Part shown: one piece after another, positions 1-11,773 of the stretch
Layout of the letters: each line of letters opens with the position of its first letter
How positions within the stretch are numbered: the stretch's first letter is position 1
Origin: Pseudorasbora parva
Taxonomy: Eukaryota > Chordata > Actinopteri > Cypriniformes > Gobionidae
Assembly (NCBI RefSeq): GCF_024679245.1
Contig: NC_090183.1
Span: 23,363,855 to 23,427,854, forward strand
Length of the DNA stretch: 64,000 nucleotides
Reading direction: 5' to 3'
Position numbers and translations under genes: made by a program
Notes under the pieces: generated by a model
Told to the model about the DNA's origin: nothing
Database searches by the model: none
Seen by the model: the letters and a program-made list of their open reading frames with translations, nothing else

Positions 1-1558
<1,558 letters not shown>

Positions 1559-1977
1559 TACACTACCATTCAAAAGTTATGGGTAAGTATTTTATTTTTT
1601 AATCTTATGCTCACTAAGGCTGCATTTATTTGATATAATAACAATACACTGTAAAAAATTATATGTTCAATAAGTTATGACAACATATGTTTTTACATTG
1701 TTTTCAAGTAATGTTAAACTTTTTTTATTAGCTATACAAGATGTAACTCCTTTTTAAAGTCAGTTTAACATAATTTAAGCGGAAATAACTTAAACATCCA
1801 AGTTGATTGTACTGCAAAAGTTCCTTTTTTTTTTTTTACAGTGTACAAAATGTGCTACAGGATTATTTGATGATTGTTTACTGTCAACTGTGATCAATTT
1901 AAAGCATCCTTGCTGAATAAAAGTATTAGCTTCTTAAAAAAAATGTTTTACTGACCCCAAACTTATGAATGGTATTT
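1559..1977. mobile_element. hAT-type MITE with inverted ends and a nested MITE
   Basis: The left end CACTACCATTCAAAAGTTAT is mirrored by ACTGACCCCAAACTTATGAA followed by TGGTATT at the right. This is the 'contact-your-neighbour' type of TIR common in teleost non-autonomous hAT elements. Interior text such as CATCCTTGCTGAATAAAAG is also typical. A smaller inverted element sits inside, see 1644-1848. Confidence 0.7.
1644..1848. mobile_element. Short MITE nested in the hAT-type element
   Basis: Bounded by ACACTGTAAAAAAT and its near-complement TTTTTTTACAGTGTA, about 205 bp apart. It is AT-rich with no coding capacity and interrupts the sequence of the larger element at 1559-1977. Confidence 0.6.
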
Positions 1978-2304
1978 TATAAATTAACAGGCATGTCTTT
2001 AGGTGTTAGCAGAGGTACCCCAAAGGGTTCACACGTTATGGTTACCGAATATGTGTTAAAGAGATGGTTGCATGCGATTTGACTTGAACTTTTGTTATTG
2101 TGTAATGTTGATGCTTGAGCATAAACAGTATCTGCAAAGTTACAGCACTGAAAGTTCAATGCAAACTGAGATATTGTCTTTTAAAGTTACGACAGTTTAT
2201 TGCCTACAAAAACGTCCGGTTTGAACTACAACAAGCTTCTTCCTGGGTTGTTGACATCATAATCCCTTTCTATTAACAGAAACACTGTGACTTCTGCCTG
2301 TAAT

Positions 2305-2832
2305 TAGCCTGACAAGCCAGACCCACATCAAGATGTTTGGTCTGGAAACTCACCATAGACAGGGCTCAATCCGAGGGGCGGGATAAACGATTGTCTTTCA
2401 AACTCCCTCTGCACGCGATAGGATAGCGCTACACCAACCAGAGCAACATGAAGGTGAAGCAGAGCTCGCTGACTGATTAAACATTCGCCGTATCCGGTCG
2501 GCTAAACTCCGAATACATCTTCCCTTTTTAAGAATGACTTCAGTGCCGCTCTTTGTTCTTTTCTCAGAGAAAAGCTTAACTCCAAGTCTTCCAGAGTCGC
2601 GGTCAGAGCTGATTCGAAAGACCGCCGTTCGCCAGTTTCTGTGTTTACTAGAAGCACGCAAACGCAACTCGGCCGTCGTCATTATGGCCCCGCCCGCCGA
2701 CTCTATACACGATGTGATTGGGCCGTCCAGATTCTGAGGAATACAGCTCAGATGGGTATTGAGAGTTCCTAGAAGACACTTGTGGGCAAATAAAATTTCC
2801 TGCCGCTAGGGTGCGTCTAGATTTCTAGGCTA
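2305..2832 (+). mobile_element. hAT-like MITE family X, copy 1 (complete)
   Basis: A 528-bp element with ends TAGCCT...AGGCTA, flanked by the 9-bp direct repeat GCCTGTAAT at 2296-2304 and 2833-2841. It is homologous along its length to copies at 45056-45552 and, inverted and split, 30018-30029 with 35205-35694. It contains overlapping antiparallel ORFs of 60-95 codons shared by all copies; these look like by-products rather than genes. TSD length and TIR suggest hAT, but no transposase is present to prove it. Confidence 0.85.
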
Positions 2833-2841
2833 GCCTGTAAT

Positions 2842-3110
2842 GGTAAGGGGCGTGGCGCTTCAGGACGACCTGTGCTTGGCACTTAGAGAAGGGTCCAGCT
2901 GCGGCTTGGGTGTTCCCCTTCATGAAACAAGAAAGCCTATTGGGCGTTCCTGGTAGCGTCTCATCGATCATTTGCGATGAGTTTCTCAATAATGCACATG
3001 GGTATGATGTCATATGTGTGATTTTTTTTCGGAGGGATGTGCTTCATAAAAGTAGGAAGCAAACGAGCCGTTCAAAGGACAGCGGTGTGGAATAAAGGTA
3101 AAATATAAGA
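2842..3110. repeat. GC-richer unclassified repeat-like segment
   Basis: Directly abuts MITE copy 1 and is richer in GC than the surrounding intron, with frequent CpG. It resembles a decayed transposon fragment, but no termini were found. Confidence 0.3.
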
Positions 3111-3561
3111 AAAATACGGCGTTTAAAAAAAAAAAAAAGTATTAAGACATTTTATACTGCGCCCCATAAACACAACCAAGCCAAAACACAAAAACACAGA
3201 ACCACCCCTTTAATACAATATTAAGCTAACTTGAGCAAAAACGAAAGTAAAGAAGCTAAAGTTTAGCGAAACCTCCCATATTAAAATGTAAAAGACAAAA
3301 TTCAAATGTAGGCTACAAGTAGATGACTAGAGTTGTAATCTTAAAATATGAGGATATATATATATAAATATAAAAGCGCCACTTATTAACTATATGGTAA
3401 TGAGTTACTGCTCGCTATCCAAGGGTCTTTTGAATGAGTTAAAACATTTCTTGAAATCTTATAGGACTTCAGAAAACAATTAGGGGATAAATTGGCAAAA
3501 AAGTTTAAGAAACCCTTAGAGGGCTCCTTCTGAAACATTAGGTTTAAGATGTTTTATTCAC

Positions 3562-3724
3562 CTTGTTGCTTGTTGGTCAGATCCAGCAACATTGCAGACT
3601 AAAAGGAGGATCTTGGAAGAACCACCTTGATTCAAGAACTCTGATGATAATGTCCCTGAGGGTGGTAACCTGTGACCCTCAGGCTCTGTAGTGTATGGGG
3701 AGGAAGGGAGGGAGTGATGGAACC
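3562..3724 (-). CDS. usp43: usp43-like exon E (linker and start of second catalytic half)
   Basis: Coding exon of 163 bp (2 + 159 + 2 nt). The acceptor is CTTTCGTAG and the donor GTGAAT on the minus strand. The N-terminal 35 residues are a Ser/Pro-rich linker of low conservation. The exon ends SSKILLLVCNVAGSDQQAT plus AG, corresponding to the 'KVLILFCN..G..QQA.R' block of USP43. The phase joins exon D exactly (S-G-F). The next exon would have to start at phase 2 and was not found below 3562, so the gene probably continues past the window start. The exon lacks an ATG and is invisible as a long ORF. Confidence 0.85.
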
Positions 3725-4264
3725 CTACGAAAGATAAAAAGAAACAAACATGTTATTAAACATTATAAGTTTAGTAAAATAATAGTGTATGATTATACAT
3801 CAGTTCAATGATAAAACGAGGACTTTGTGTGTAGTGCTATTAAATCTTCAAATAAAGATAAAAACATTTACGCATTGCCATGCCCATCACTGTAAAACTC
3901 TTCTTGAGGCTTGTTGCTTTAATATGTACTCACACTGAATATGTAAACATAAAGTAGGTGGTCAATATATGCTCATGGTGATGTCAATATATGACTTCAC
4001 AATGATCCATTTGAATGGAAAGTAGATGGAGCGTTGGAATCGTTATACAGCTCTTATTTGTGTTTTCTATGTTGTATCTTCTGTATCAGGATGTTTATTC
4101 ACTTAGTAGCATTTTAAACATGGATACATGTATCATTTTATTCCTGCATCAATCTTATACTTCCTTTGTTTCCTTGGTGACTGCTGGCATGCTCTGATCT
4201 TTCACTTCATTCAGAAGTGGATGTTTGATCCTGCAATATGTGATTAAAAGCCAACAAGGCAGGA

Positions 4265-4265
<1 letters not shown>
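3725..4265. other. Intronic sequence
   Basis: AT-rich intron between usp43 exon E and the CA repeat. Nothing else was recognised. Confidence 0.5.
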
Positions 4266-4352
<87 letters not shown>

Positions 4353-4410
4353 AGACACACACAGACACACACACACGCACACACACACACACGCACACAC
4401 AGACACACAC
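4266..4410. repeat. (CA)n microsatellite, imperfect at its right end
   Basis: CA units, pure for roughly the first 80 bp, then interrupted by CAGACA and CGCA variants to 4410. It generates spurious His/Thr and Val/Cys ORFs. Confidence 0.97.
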
Positions 4411-4750
4411 ATACCTGGATCGATATCTTCGTGGGGACTTAGATGTCCATAGACGTAATGGTTTTTATACTATACAAACTGTATATTCTATCCCCTTACA
4501 CTAATCCTACCCCTAAATACCCATCACACAAAACTTTCTGCATTTTTTCATTTAATTATTTCCATTCTATTGATTTGATGTGATGGACTGTGGTTTGCTG
4601 CTCTCTTTCTACAACCAGTACAAACAAACTTTAGCGTGCCTACATTTTGCTTATAAAAATCTTACAGATTTTATTGAATTCCATTTTCTCTTATGTTACT
4701 TTTATCAAGTAATTTAAAATGACAGTTCATTTTTAACTCTCTGAAGAACC

Positions 4751-5080
4751 TTAAAGGGTTAGTTCTCCCAAAAATGAAATTTATGTCATTTATGATTAAT
4801 GACCCTAATGTTGTTCCACACCCCGTAAGACCTCCGTTCATCTTCAGAACACAGTTTAAGATATTTTATATTTAGTCCGAGGGTGTATGCAAGTGTACGC
4901 ACACTATACTGTCCATGTCCAGAAAGGGAATAAAAACATCATCAAAGTAGTCCATATGTGACATTAGTGAGTTAATTAGAATCTCTTGAAGCATCAAAAA
5001 TCACAAAAACGACGACTTTATTCAGCATTCATCAGTCTTCACTTCCGGTTTTGTTTTCAAGTGAATACTAGTTACACAAA
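4751..5080. mobile_element. TTAA-type MITE fragment
   Basis: Begins TTAAAGGGTTAGTTCTCCCA, followed by the AAAATGAAA / CGTAAGACCTCCGTTCATC text shared with the fragments at 14589, 16990 and 60435. Only one end is identifiable. Confidence 0.65.
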
Positions 5081-6168
5081 CATGAGGCATATGTCTAAAG
5101 AAACTTTAAAATGTCAGGTTTTAAATAATGTAAATCAAATAAAAAAAATAAAAAAAAATTCTCTGTTTATGCAATCTGTTTAAAAAGAGAGGATCAGTCA
5201 TTCATCAGCCTCTTTATTAGTGCTAATGTGGCCACGCCCCCACAGAGTGTGCGTTCTTTTGTAAATCAAATACTGTTGCGATTCACTACTCACGAGTATA
5301 CCCATCCACATCAACTCGAAAAAACACATCAAGATTACTGCATGTACTTTACATCGTTTTGAGACGCATGAGGAATAATCCTGGAATAATTTACCTCAGT
5401 CTATACAGTTTATACAGTCTATACTTAGAAGAAAAGCTGTTTATTTCTAAGAGCAACAGATCCAGCTGAGGATTGTGAGGTAAGTTTATTCTATTAGTGT
5501 CTGTGAATATTAAATCACAAAAAGACAGTTCCTTATAGTGTCCCTATTTTTTATTTTAAAGTCTCCTAATGTAGTTTTAGAGGTCTCCAACAACAGGTTT
5601 AGATGCATCAAAGGTAAAAAAAAAAAAAAAAAAGCTTTATCAACACAATGTTAAATGATTCTGAAATAACTCGATGGATGAATCAGTCTCTCTAAATCTA
5701 TCCTTTCCATGAGCCTACTCTGCTCTGATTGGTCAGAAGGCCCAGTCTGTAGTGAATTATCCCAGCAATTCCAAGTCCATGATGAAACATTGAGGTACAT
5801 TATAAGATGTTTCAACTGGAATTCCTCACCATCAGCATTGACAAGTGTACATCCATCAACAAAACTGTGTGTGTATTTCTAATTTATTGCGGTGCACATG
5901 TGGGAACTATTAATAACAGCGCATATTTTAGCAAAGTAAGTTAACATTAAAGTTTGCGAAACAAATCTGCAAATCTGTAATACTGCAGCCCACAGATGAT
6001 TTACGGTTGTATTTCAGTAAGACAGTAATAACGTAAATTAGCCTGTTAAGCAGATACTATACCTACACAATATGAAACACAATAAACACATTGCAGACCA
6101 CAGTGCCTTCTCGACATGATACTATCATGTATCCACATGAATCAGCTGCAGTGTGTGAGGTGGTTTAA
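5081..6168. other. Intronic and repeat-derived sequence without genes
   Basis: Contains a CpG-bearing patch at about 5210-5450 that looks transposon-derived, a poly(A) run near 5617 and otherwise AT-rich sequence. No exon was seen. Confidence 0.4.
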
Positions 6169-6483
6169 GTTCCCTTTCGAGAGAGGTTCCTCGTATTACG
6201 TATGGGAAAAACTCCTTTTCTCGAGAATGTGAAGCAAAACTTTTAATAAAGGTATCTATGTAAAGCGCAGTGAGCTGCACGGCCATAGCCCAGCGCGAGG
6301 AGCGCTCTGATTGGCCGGGCCGCGGCAACTGCAGGAACCTATGGTGAGGCGGCTGAGAGGAACGAACCAATGGGGGGCGTTCCAGAAGCCCGACGAAAAA
6401 GGTGCTTATATTTGCATACAGGAGGCTATATAAGACCCTAATTCGCCATAGGTGTCAGATTTTATCTCCTTCAGCGATACCTT
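6169..6483 (+). repeat. DIRS-A left inverted terminal repeat
   Basis: Starts GTTCCCTTTCGAGAGAGG and continues through TACGTATGGGAAAAACTCC to about 6483. It matches the reverse complement of 11264-11604. The right ITR carries about 26 extra distal bases. Confidence 0.9.
6427..6434 (+). promoter_or_regulatory. TATA-like box of DIRS-A
   Basis: GGCTATATAAGACC lies in the left ITR about 30 bp before the ITR/internal boundary, a plausible core promoter for the genomic transcript. The inverted copy in the right ITR would fire outward or antisense. Inference from position and motif only. Confidence 0.45.
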
Positions 6484-6792
6484 CGCTGGTCTCCGGAAGA
6501 AGCACCGCCGTTGAAAAGGCACCAGCGGAACCTGCAGCTGAGGACGACGGACTCCCTCTCCGCCTTCTCTGCCGTTCCAGCTACGCCATCCGGCGTTATA
6601 TATCCTTTAAACTGTGTCTATGTTGAGTGTTATATGTGTTTGTGTGCGTGTTGCCGCTGCAACGCCACTTCTAGAGCTTACAGGCTTGTTCTACTCGAGG
6701 ACTCTCTCGTTCCGCCGCGTCGTTAAGCGCCGCGGAAAGACGGAGCTCTTCTCACTCTCCCTCTGCTCTCGTCCCGTCGCGCTGAATAGCGC

Positions 6793-8145
6793 CGCGGAAA
6801 GAGAGAATGTTAGAGGACATGAGCACACTCAAGCCGAAGCTCTCTTCACTCTGCCGCCGCCGCGGCTCTTCCGCCGCTGCCACAGAGTTGTTCTCACTCT
6901 TCTCTCATTCCGTCGCGCTACAGCCGCGGACAGAGAATACTAGAGTGAATAGGCAAACTCGAGCCGAAGCTCTCGTCACTATACCGTCGCGCTGAGGAGG
7001 CGCCGCGGACAGACGGAGTTTTTCCTCATTCTTCCTCTTCTCTAGTTCAGTCGCGATATCGCCGCGGACAGAGAATACTAGAGTGAATAAACTAACTCGA
7101 GCCGAAGCTCTCGCCGTGCTGAAGAAGCGCCGCGGACAGACGGAGTTTTTCCTCGCTCTTCCTCTTCTCTAGTTCAGTCGCGATATCGCCGCGGACAGAG
7201 AATACTAGAGTGAATAAACTAACTCGAGCCGAAGCTCTCGCCGTGCTAGAAGCGCCGCGGACAGAGTTTTTCCTCACGCTTCCAATTCTCGTTCTGTCGC
7301 TCTATCGCCGCGGACAGAGAATGCTAGAGTGAATAAACTAACTCGAGCCGAAGCTCTCGCCGTGCTAGAAGCGCCGCGGACAGAGTTTTTCCTCACGCTT
7401 CCAATTCTCGTTCTGTCGCTCTATCGCCGCGGACAGAGAATACTAGAGTGAATAAACTAACTCGAGCCGAAGCTCTCGCCGTGCTAGAAGCGCCGCGGAC
7501 AGAGTTTTTCCTCACGCTTCCAATTCTCTAGTTCAGTCGCGATATCGCCGCGGACAGAGAATACTAGAGTGAATAAACTAACTCGAGCCGAAGCTCTCGC
7601 CGTGCTAGAAGCGCCGCGGACAGAGTTTTTCCTCACGCTTCCAATTCTCGTTCAGTCGCGCTGTCGCCGCGGACAGAGAATACTAGAGTGAATAAACAAA
7701 CTCGAGCCGAAGCTCTCGCCGTGCTAGAAGCGCTGCGGACAGAGTTTTTCCTCACGCTTCCTATTCTCTCGTTCTGTCGCTCTATCGCCGCGGACAGAGA
7801 ATACTAGAGTGAATAAACGAACTCGAGCCGAAGCTCTCGCCGTGCTAGAAGCGCTGCGGACAGAGTTTTTCCTCACGCTTCCTATTCCCTCGTTCAGTCG
7901 CACTATCGCCGCAGACAGAGAATACTAGAGTGAATAAACTAACTCGAGCTGAAGCTCTCGCCGTGCTAGAAGCGCCGCGGACAGAGTTTTTCCTCACACT
8001 TCCAATTCTCTCGTTCAGTCGCGCTGTCGCCGTGGACAGAGAATACTAGAGTGAATAAACAAACTCGAGCCGAAGCTCTCGCCGTGCTCATTCTACCGCC
8101 GCCGTGCTGAAGCGCTGCGGACAGAGAATACTAGAGTAAGTTAGA
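6793..8145 (+). repeat. ~120-bp tandem array inside DIRS-A
   Basis: The anchor GAGAATACTAGAGTGAATAA recurs at about 6933, 7071, 7198, 7317, 7436, 7557, 7676, 7797, 7918, 8039 and, in shortened form, 8124. Spacings are 138, 127, 119, 119, 121, 119, 121, 121, 121 and 85. Each unit also holds CTCGAGCCGAAGCTCTCGCC and a GCGCCGCGGACAGAG block. It is GC-rich and lies where the 5' untranslated/gag region should be. Homogeneity is highest in the middle, as expected from unequal exchange or template slippage. Confidence 0.95.
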
Positions 8146-8889
8146 CGAGCGAGCTCGGGCTGTTGGGTATGTCAAGAACAATGTCGCTGCAGCGCGCGCT
8201 TACTGCCAAGGAAGTTGTAATGGCTGCCTTGTCATGATAGCGCGCGCCCCTTCCACAGCGCGTTGCTGACTAGAGCGCGGCTTACGTCATAGCACGCGCT
8301 CACTGTCAGAGCATAAGGGCGTCGGAAAATGGCTGCCAAGCTAAGCCCTTTTTTCACTCTATCACTTCCAGTCCCCTTTATTCAGGCGGCTGAAAAGGTT
8401 TTTACACTGTAGACAAAGTGTCCACTACACAGTGTGCACCCCTACATAAGCACTGTTAATTCAGCCTCACAAAATCACAAATAAATCCCGCCGCGGCCGG
8501 ATTACACCATATAAAGTCAACTAGCCTTATTGCAGTCAACTAGCCTGTGTTAAACACGCTCGTCTGCACACTAATGCTGTGTGCGTTTACCCCTGTGGTT
8601 TTGCTCACTGGTTTGCACCATGGGTATTCTACGTAGGTTGTGCGCCACTGCACATTGTTTACACTACACACAAAAGAGCTTTCTATGTAGGAAATGTGCC
8701 CACTTTAAAGTCTGCACTCCTGCACCCAAGCACTTTTCACAAAGTTCACTCTCGCACACACAATATAAATGTGAGGCGCGCGGCCACTGCAAAGCCTGCA
8801 CCGCCAAAACTAACACTATCCCCACAGTGTTACAAGCAGTGTTACAGCACAAGCAACCCGGCTAACAGGCCCCTATTACTAAGCGGCCA
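8146..8889 (+). other. DIRS-A internal region, probable gag remnant
   Basis: Between the tandem array and pol. No gag signature such as a C..C..H..C cluster survives. A 125-codon ORF crosses it, and its last ~30 codons lead into the pol-like text below. Confidence 0.4.
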
Positions 8890-9944
8890 GCCCCCGAATC
8901 TAATTCAACCCCTGGCTTTACGAGCCCAGGCCTGGCAGGCCATTCCTGGTATATAATATTGGGTGTTGAACATATAAAACGAGGTTCTCGCTACAGTTTT
9001 GCTCGCAGACCCCGCGATTCAAGCCGTGGTCGAGCCCTCTGTAAGAAGCAGTGTCAGTCACGTGCTTCTCGCTGAGGCATTGAGACTGTTAAAGGAGAGA
9101 GCGGCGGAAACAGTACACCCGACGCTAGCGAGTCAGGTTTTTACTGTCGCTAATTCCTCATGCCGAAAATGGGTGACGGTCTCAGGCCCATTTTCCAGGC
9201 ATCTGAACAAAGCACTTATGATACGCTCGTTTCAAGGTGCTGACGGTGAAACAAATCCTCGCGCACATTCGCCCCGGGGATTGGGTTTTCTCAATAGATC
9301 TGAAAAACGCATACTTCACGTTACGATAACCCCCCACCCCCACTACAGGCCATTCTTGAGATTCGCCTTCGAGGGGCAGGCTTATCAGTACAGTCATTGT
9401 CATAGACTCAAGACTCAACGAGCGTCTTAAGGCATAAGAACCACCACGTCTTGATAATGTACATAAAATCGCTAGGGCAGCCGAGATCAGACTCTCTTCA
9501 CTGCATGGCTAAGCATCTCCTTTTATGGGCAGAGCACAATCTGAGCTCCCTAAGGGCGGCTTACGTGCCAGGTATTCTGAATCAGGGTCCGGACATGTTA
9601 TCCAGAGGACCCATGTCCCCAGGGGGATGGTCCCTTTACCCGCAAACGAGTCAGCTCGCACAGCACACGCTGCCCAATATTTTTTTCTGCAAACGCAGGG
9701 ATGCCCTGGCCCATGTTGGCCCAGACTCCCTCTATATGTTCCCTCCGATCGCGATCCAGCTGCAAGCCTGTGCTTTTTAATAGCCCCACTTTGGAAGAAC
9801 CGCACATGGTTCTCCAAACTGTTTCAGCTGTCAGACACAGCCCCATGGCCTATTCTGCCAATGAAAGGGAAGGTCTGGCATCCCAATCCCGAGCTGTGGG
9901 CCCTCCACGTATGGCCCATCAACGGTATCCGGGAACCTCTCTGA
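8890..9944 (+). pseudogene. DIRS-A RT-RNase H pseudogene
   Basis: Remnant of the DIRS pol protein, which copies the element RNA into DNA. The text LALRAQAWQAIPG (about 8913-8955) matches the region before RT. FAFEGQAYQY (about 9361-9393) matches the RT fingers/palm strand before motif B. The sequence then jumps directly to RNase H text: LRAAYVPGILNQGPDMLSRG at about 9550-9610. The segment that should hold the Y-D-D catalytic box and the start of RNase H is therefore deleted. The downstream conserved 'W.KNRTWF...VWHPNPELWALHVWP' block ends at about 9940. Several frame changes and stops are present. Compare DIRS-B, where the equivalent region is longer and better preserved. Confidence 0.8.
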
Positions 9945-9950
9945 CAAGTT

Positions 9951-10925
9951 ATGAACACTATTTCGGAAGCTAGAGCCCCTGCTATCTGGCAGCTCTGCTT
10001 TGAAGTGGTCAGTGGTTTTCTAACCAATGTGCTACGCGAAACATCGACGCACACTCATGCGAACTGGCGGAACTGCTCGCTTTCTCCAAGAGCTAATGGA
10101 TGCGGGTCGTCCCCCCTCCATACTCGGGGTGTGTGTCTCCGCCATAGCAGCTAGCCACGCTCCGATCGCGGCACATTCACTAGGGAAAAGTGATCTTATT
10201 GTGTGTTTTCTTAAAGGGGCCAGGAGATTCAGCCCGCCTTGCCCCTACCTCGGTCCCTATTTGGGACCTCGCCATGGTTTTGGAGGCCGTGAAGGGTTCC
10301 CCCTCCTAACCACTTCAGAACACGAGCTTGAAGCACATATCACTCAAAACCGTATTTCTGCTGGCTGTGGCCTCGGTTAACCGAGTGGGTGGCTTACCTG
10401 CACTCTCCGTGAGCCCTTCCTGTCTTGAGTTTGGGTCCAGCAACTTCAAGGTTGTGCTCAAACCGAGGCATGTTTTATGCTGAAAGTGCTATCAACCCCT
10501 TCAGTATGCAGGTCTTTTCACTGCTTAACCTGCGTCTCAGAGAGAATAAGACGCAAACCTATTCTGCCCAGTCAGAGCATTGAGATTGTATCTAGAGCGC
10601 TCCGCCCCCTTCAGGCAGTCGGATCAGCTCTTCATTGCTTCGGTGGCCGCACTAAAGTTTGTGCTGTCATGAAACAGTCTCTCACACTGGATAGTGGATG
10701 CAGTCCCACTAGCATATAGGTCTAGGACCTAACCTGTCCTACAGGCATTTAAGCCCACTCCTCTAGAGGCATGGCCTCATCTTGGGCTTGGTCGTGTGAC
10801 ATTTCTTTGGAAGATATCTGTGCGGCGGCAGGCTGGGCCTCTCCGTCCACTTTTATCAGATTCTACAAGTTGGAGGTTCCAGCTCTACAAGCAGGGCTTC
10901 TCTCCATCTAGGCTCTATCTTGACC
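9951..10925 (+). pseudogene. DIRS-A tyrosine recombinase pseudogene
   Basis: Remnant of the recombinase that integrates the circular DNA copy. SEARAPAIWQL (about 9966-9998) corresponds to the N-terminal 'RAPSTR.LYALKW' block. The C-terminal catalytic part is readable on the plus strand at about 10757-10915: AHSSRGMASSWAWS, then DICAAAGWASPSTFIRFY. This keeps the His-x-x-Arg pair and the nucleophilic Tyr. The part between is broken by stops and shifts, including a stop immediately before AHSSR. It is not expected to make protein. Confidence 0.82.
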
Positions 10926-11147
10926 CTGGCAAACAGATTGCCTTACGTTTTGGCCTGTACACATTAGTCCTTAAGCACTATTCATTCATCATAAGATCCG
11001 ACTATGTCCGATCAGCTGTTCAAACGAACCGACTCTTCCGGTTCTTCATTCCCCTTATAAGCCGCCTCTGTCGGTGTCTCGGGGGTTTATAACATGTGCT
11101 TTGGGTATACTGGGTCAGTCAGCACACACGGCGCTTTACATTGTGTT

Positions 11148-11240
11148 CCCATACGTAATACGAGGAACCTCTCTCGAAAGGGAACGTACTCGGTTACTTT
11201 CGTAACCTCGGTTCCCTGAGAGAGAGGAATGAGTATTACG
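11148..11240 (+). repeat. DIRS-A internal complementary region
   Basis: First half (11148-11187) is complementary to the left terminus from TACGTATGGG outward to GTTCCC. Second half (11187-11240) is the reverse complement of the right terminus, including the part not shared between the ITRs (CGTACTCGGTTACTTTCGTA). It therefore stores both element ends head to tail, the template logic proposed for circularising DIRS cDNA. Confidence 0.88.
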
Positions 11241-11263
11241 TTCCGTGCCGTGTTTATGCTTCT

Positions 11264-11604
11264 CAGGTATCGCTTCAGTCGATCTTAAAACCTGACACCT
11301 ATGGCGAATTAGGGTCTTATATAGCCTCCTGTATGCAAATATAAGCACCTTTTTCGGCGGGCTTCTGGAACGCCCCCATTGGTTCGTTCCTCTCAGCCGC
11401 CTCACCATAGGTTCCTGCAGTTGCCGCGGCCCGGCCAATCAGAGCGCTCCTCGCGCTGGGCTATGGTCGTGCAGCTCACTGCGCTTTACATAGATACCTT
11501 TATTAAAAGTTTTACTTCACATTCTCGAGAAAAGGAGTTTTTCCCATACGTAATACTCGTTCCTCTCTCTCAGGGAACCGAGGTTACGAAAGTAACCGAG
11601 TACG
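11264..11604 (-). repeat. DIRS-A right inverted terminal repeat with distal extension
   Basis: Inverted copy of the left ITR. The terminal ~26 bp (11579-11604) is unique to this end and contains the hairpin GGTTAC-GAAA-GTAACC at 11582-11597. Confidence 0.9.
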
Positions 11605-11773
11605 TTTTCCTTGGTGTCTGTGCCCGCAATAAGTGGATGGGCAATATGCTAAAGTTAATAGCAGCTTGCAATTTGTTTAAAAAATGATTTGTTTAACTGA
11701 CTCAGAGTCAGGGTCAACTCGTACTTTTGAGAGACAATAACTTTATATGCAATACAGATTTAAAACTACTACA

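Larger units (their letters stand above)
6169..11604 (+). mobile_element. DIRS-A: degenerate DIRS-type tyrosine-recombinase retrotransposon
   Basis: A ~5.4-kb element defined by inverted terminal repeats (6169-6483 and 11264-11604), an internal complementary region at 11148-11240, and plus-strand remnants of RT, RNase H and a C-terminal tyrosine recombinase in that order. This ITR + ICR + YR layout is specific to the DIRS group, which replicates through a circular intermediate and integrates with a tyrosine recombinase. By eye the ITRs differ at only about 4 of ~265 aligned positions, yet the coding region is riddled with stops and the RT palm is deleted. It therefore looks like a recently inserted non-autonomous copy. 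It lies antisense inside the 17-kb usp43 intron. Confidence 0.85.

Noticed and set aside
2398..2737. Conserved overlapping ORFs (MTSVP.FV.FSEK... and its antisense partner) in all three family X copies
   Set aside because: Copies 1 and 2 differ mostly by substitutions that change the amino acid in both frames, so no selection for protein is evident. Shared youth of the copies explains the open frames.
6793..8145. CRISPR-like regular repeat spacing
   Set aside because: Units are tandem with no unique spacers, and the sequence is eukaryotic transposon DNA.
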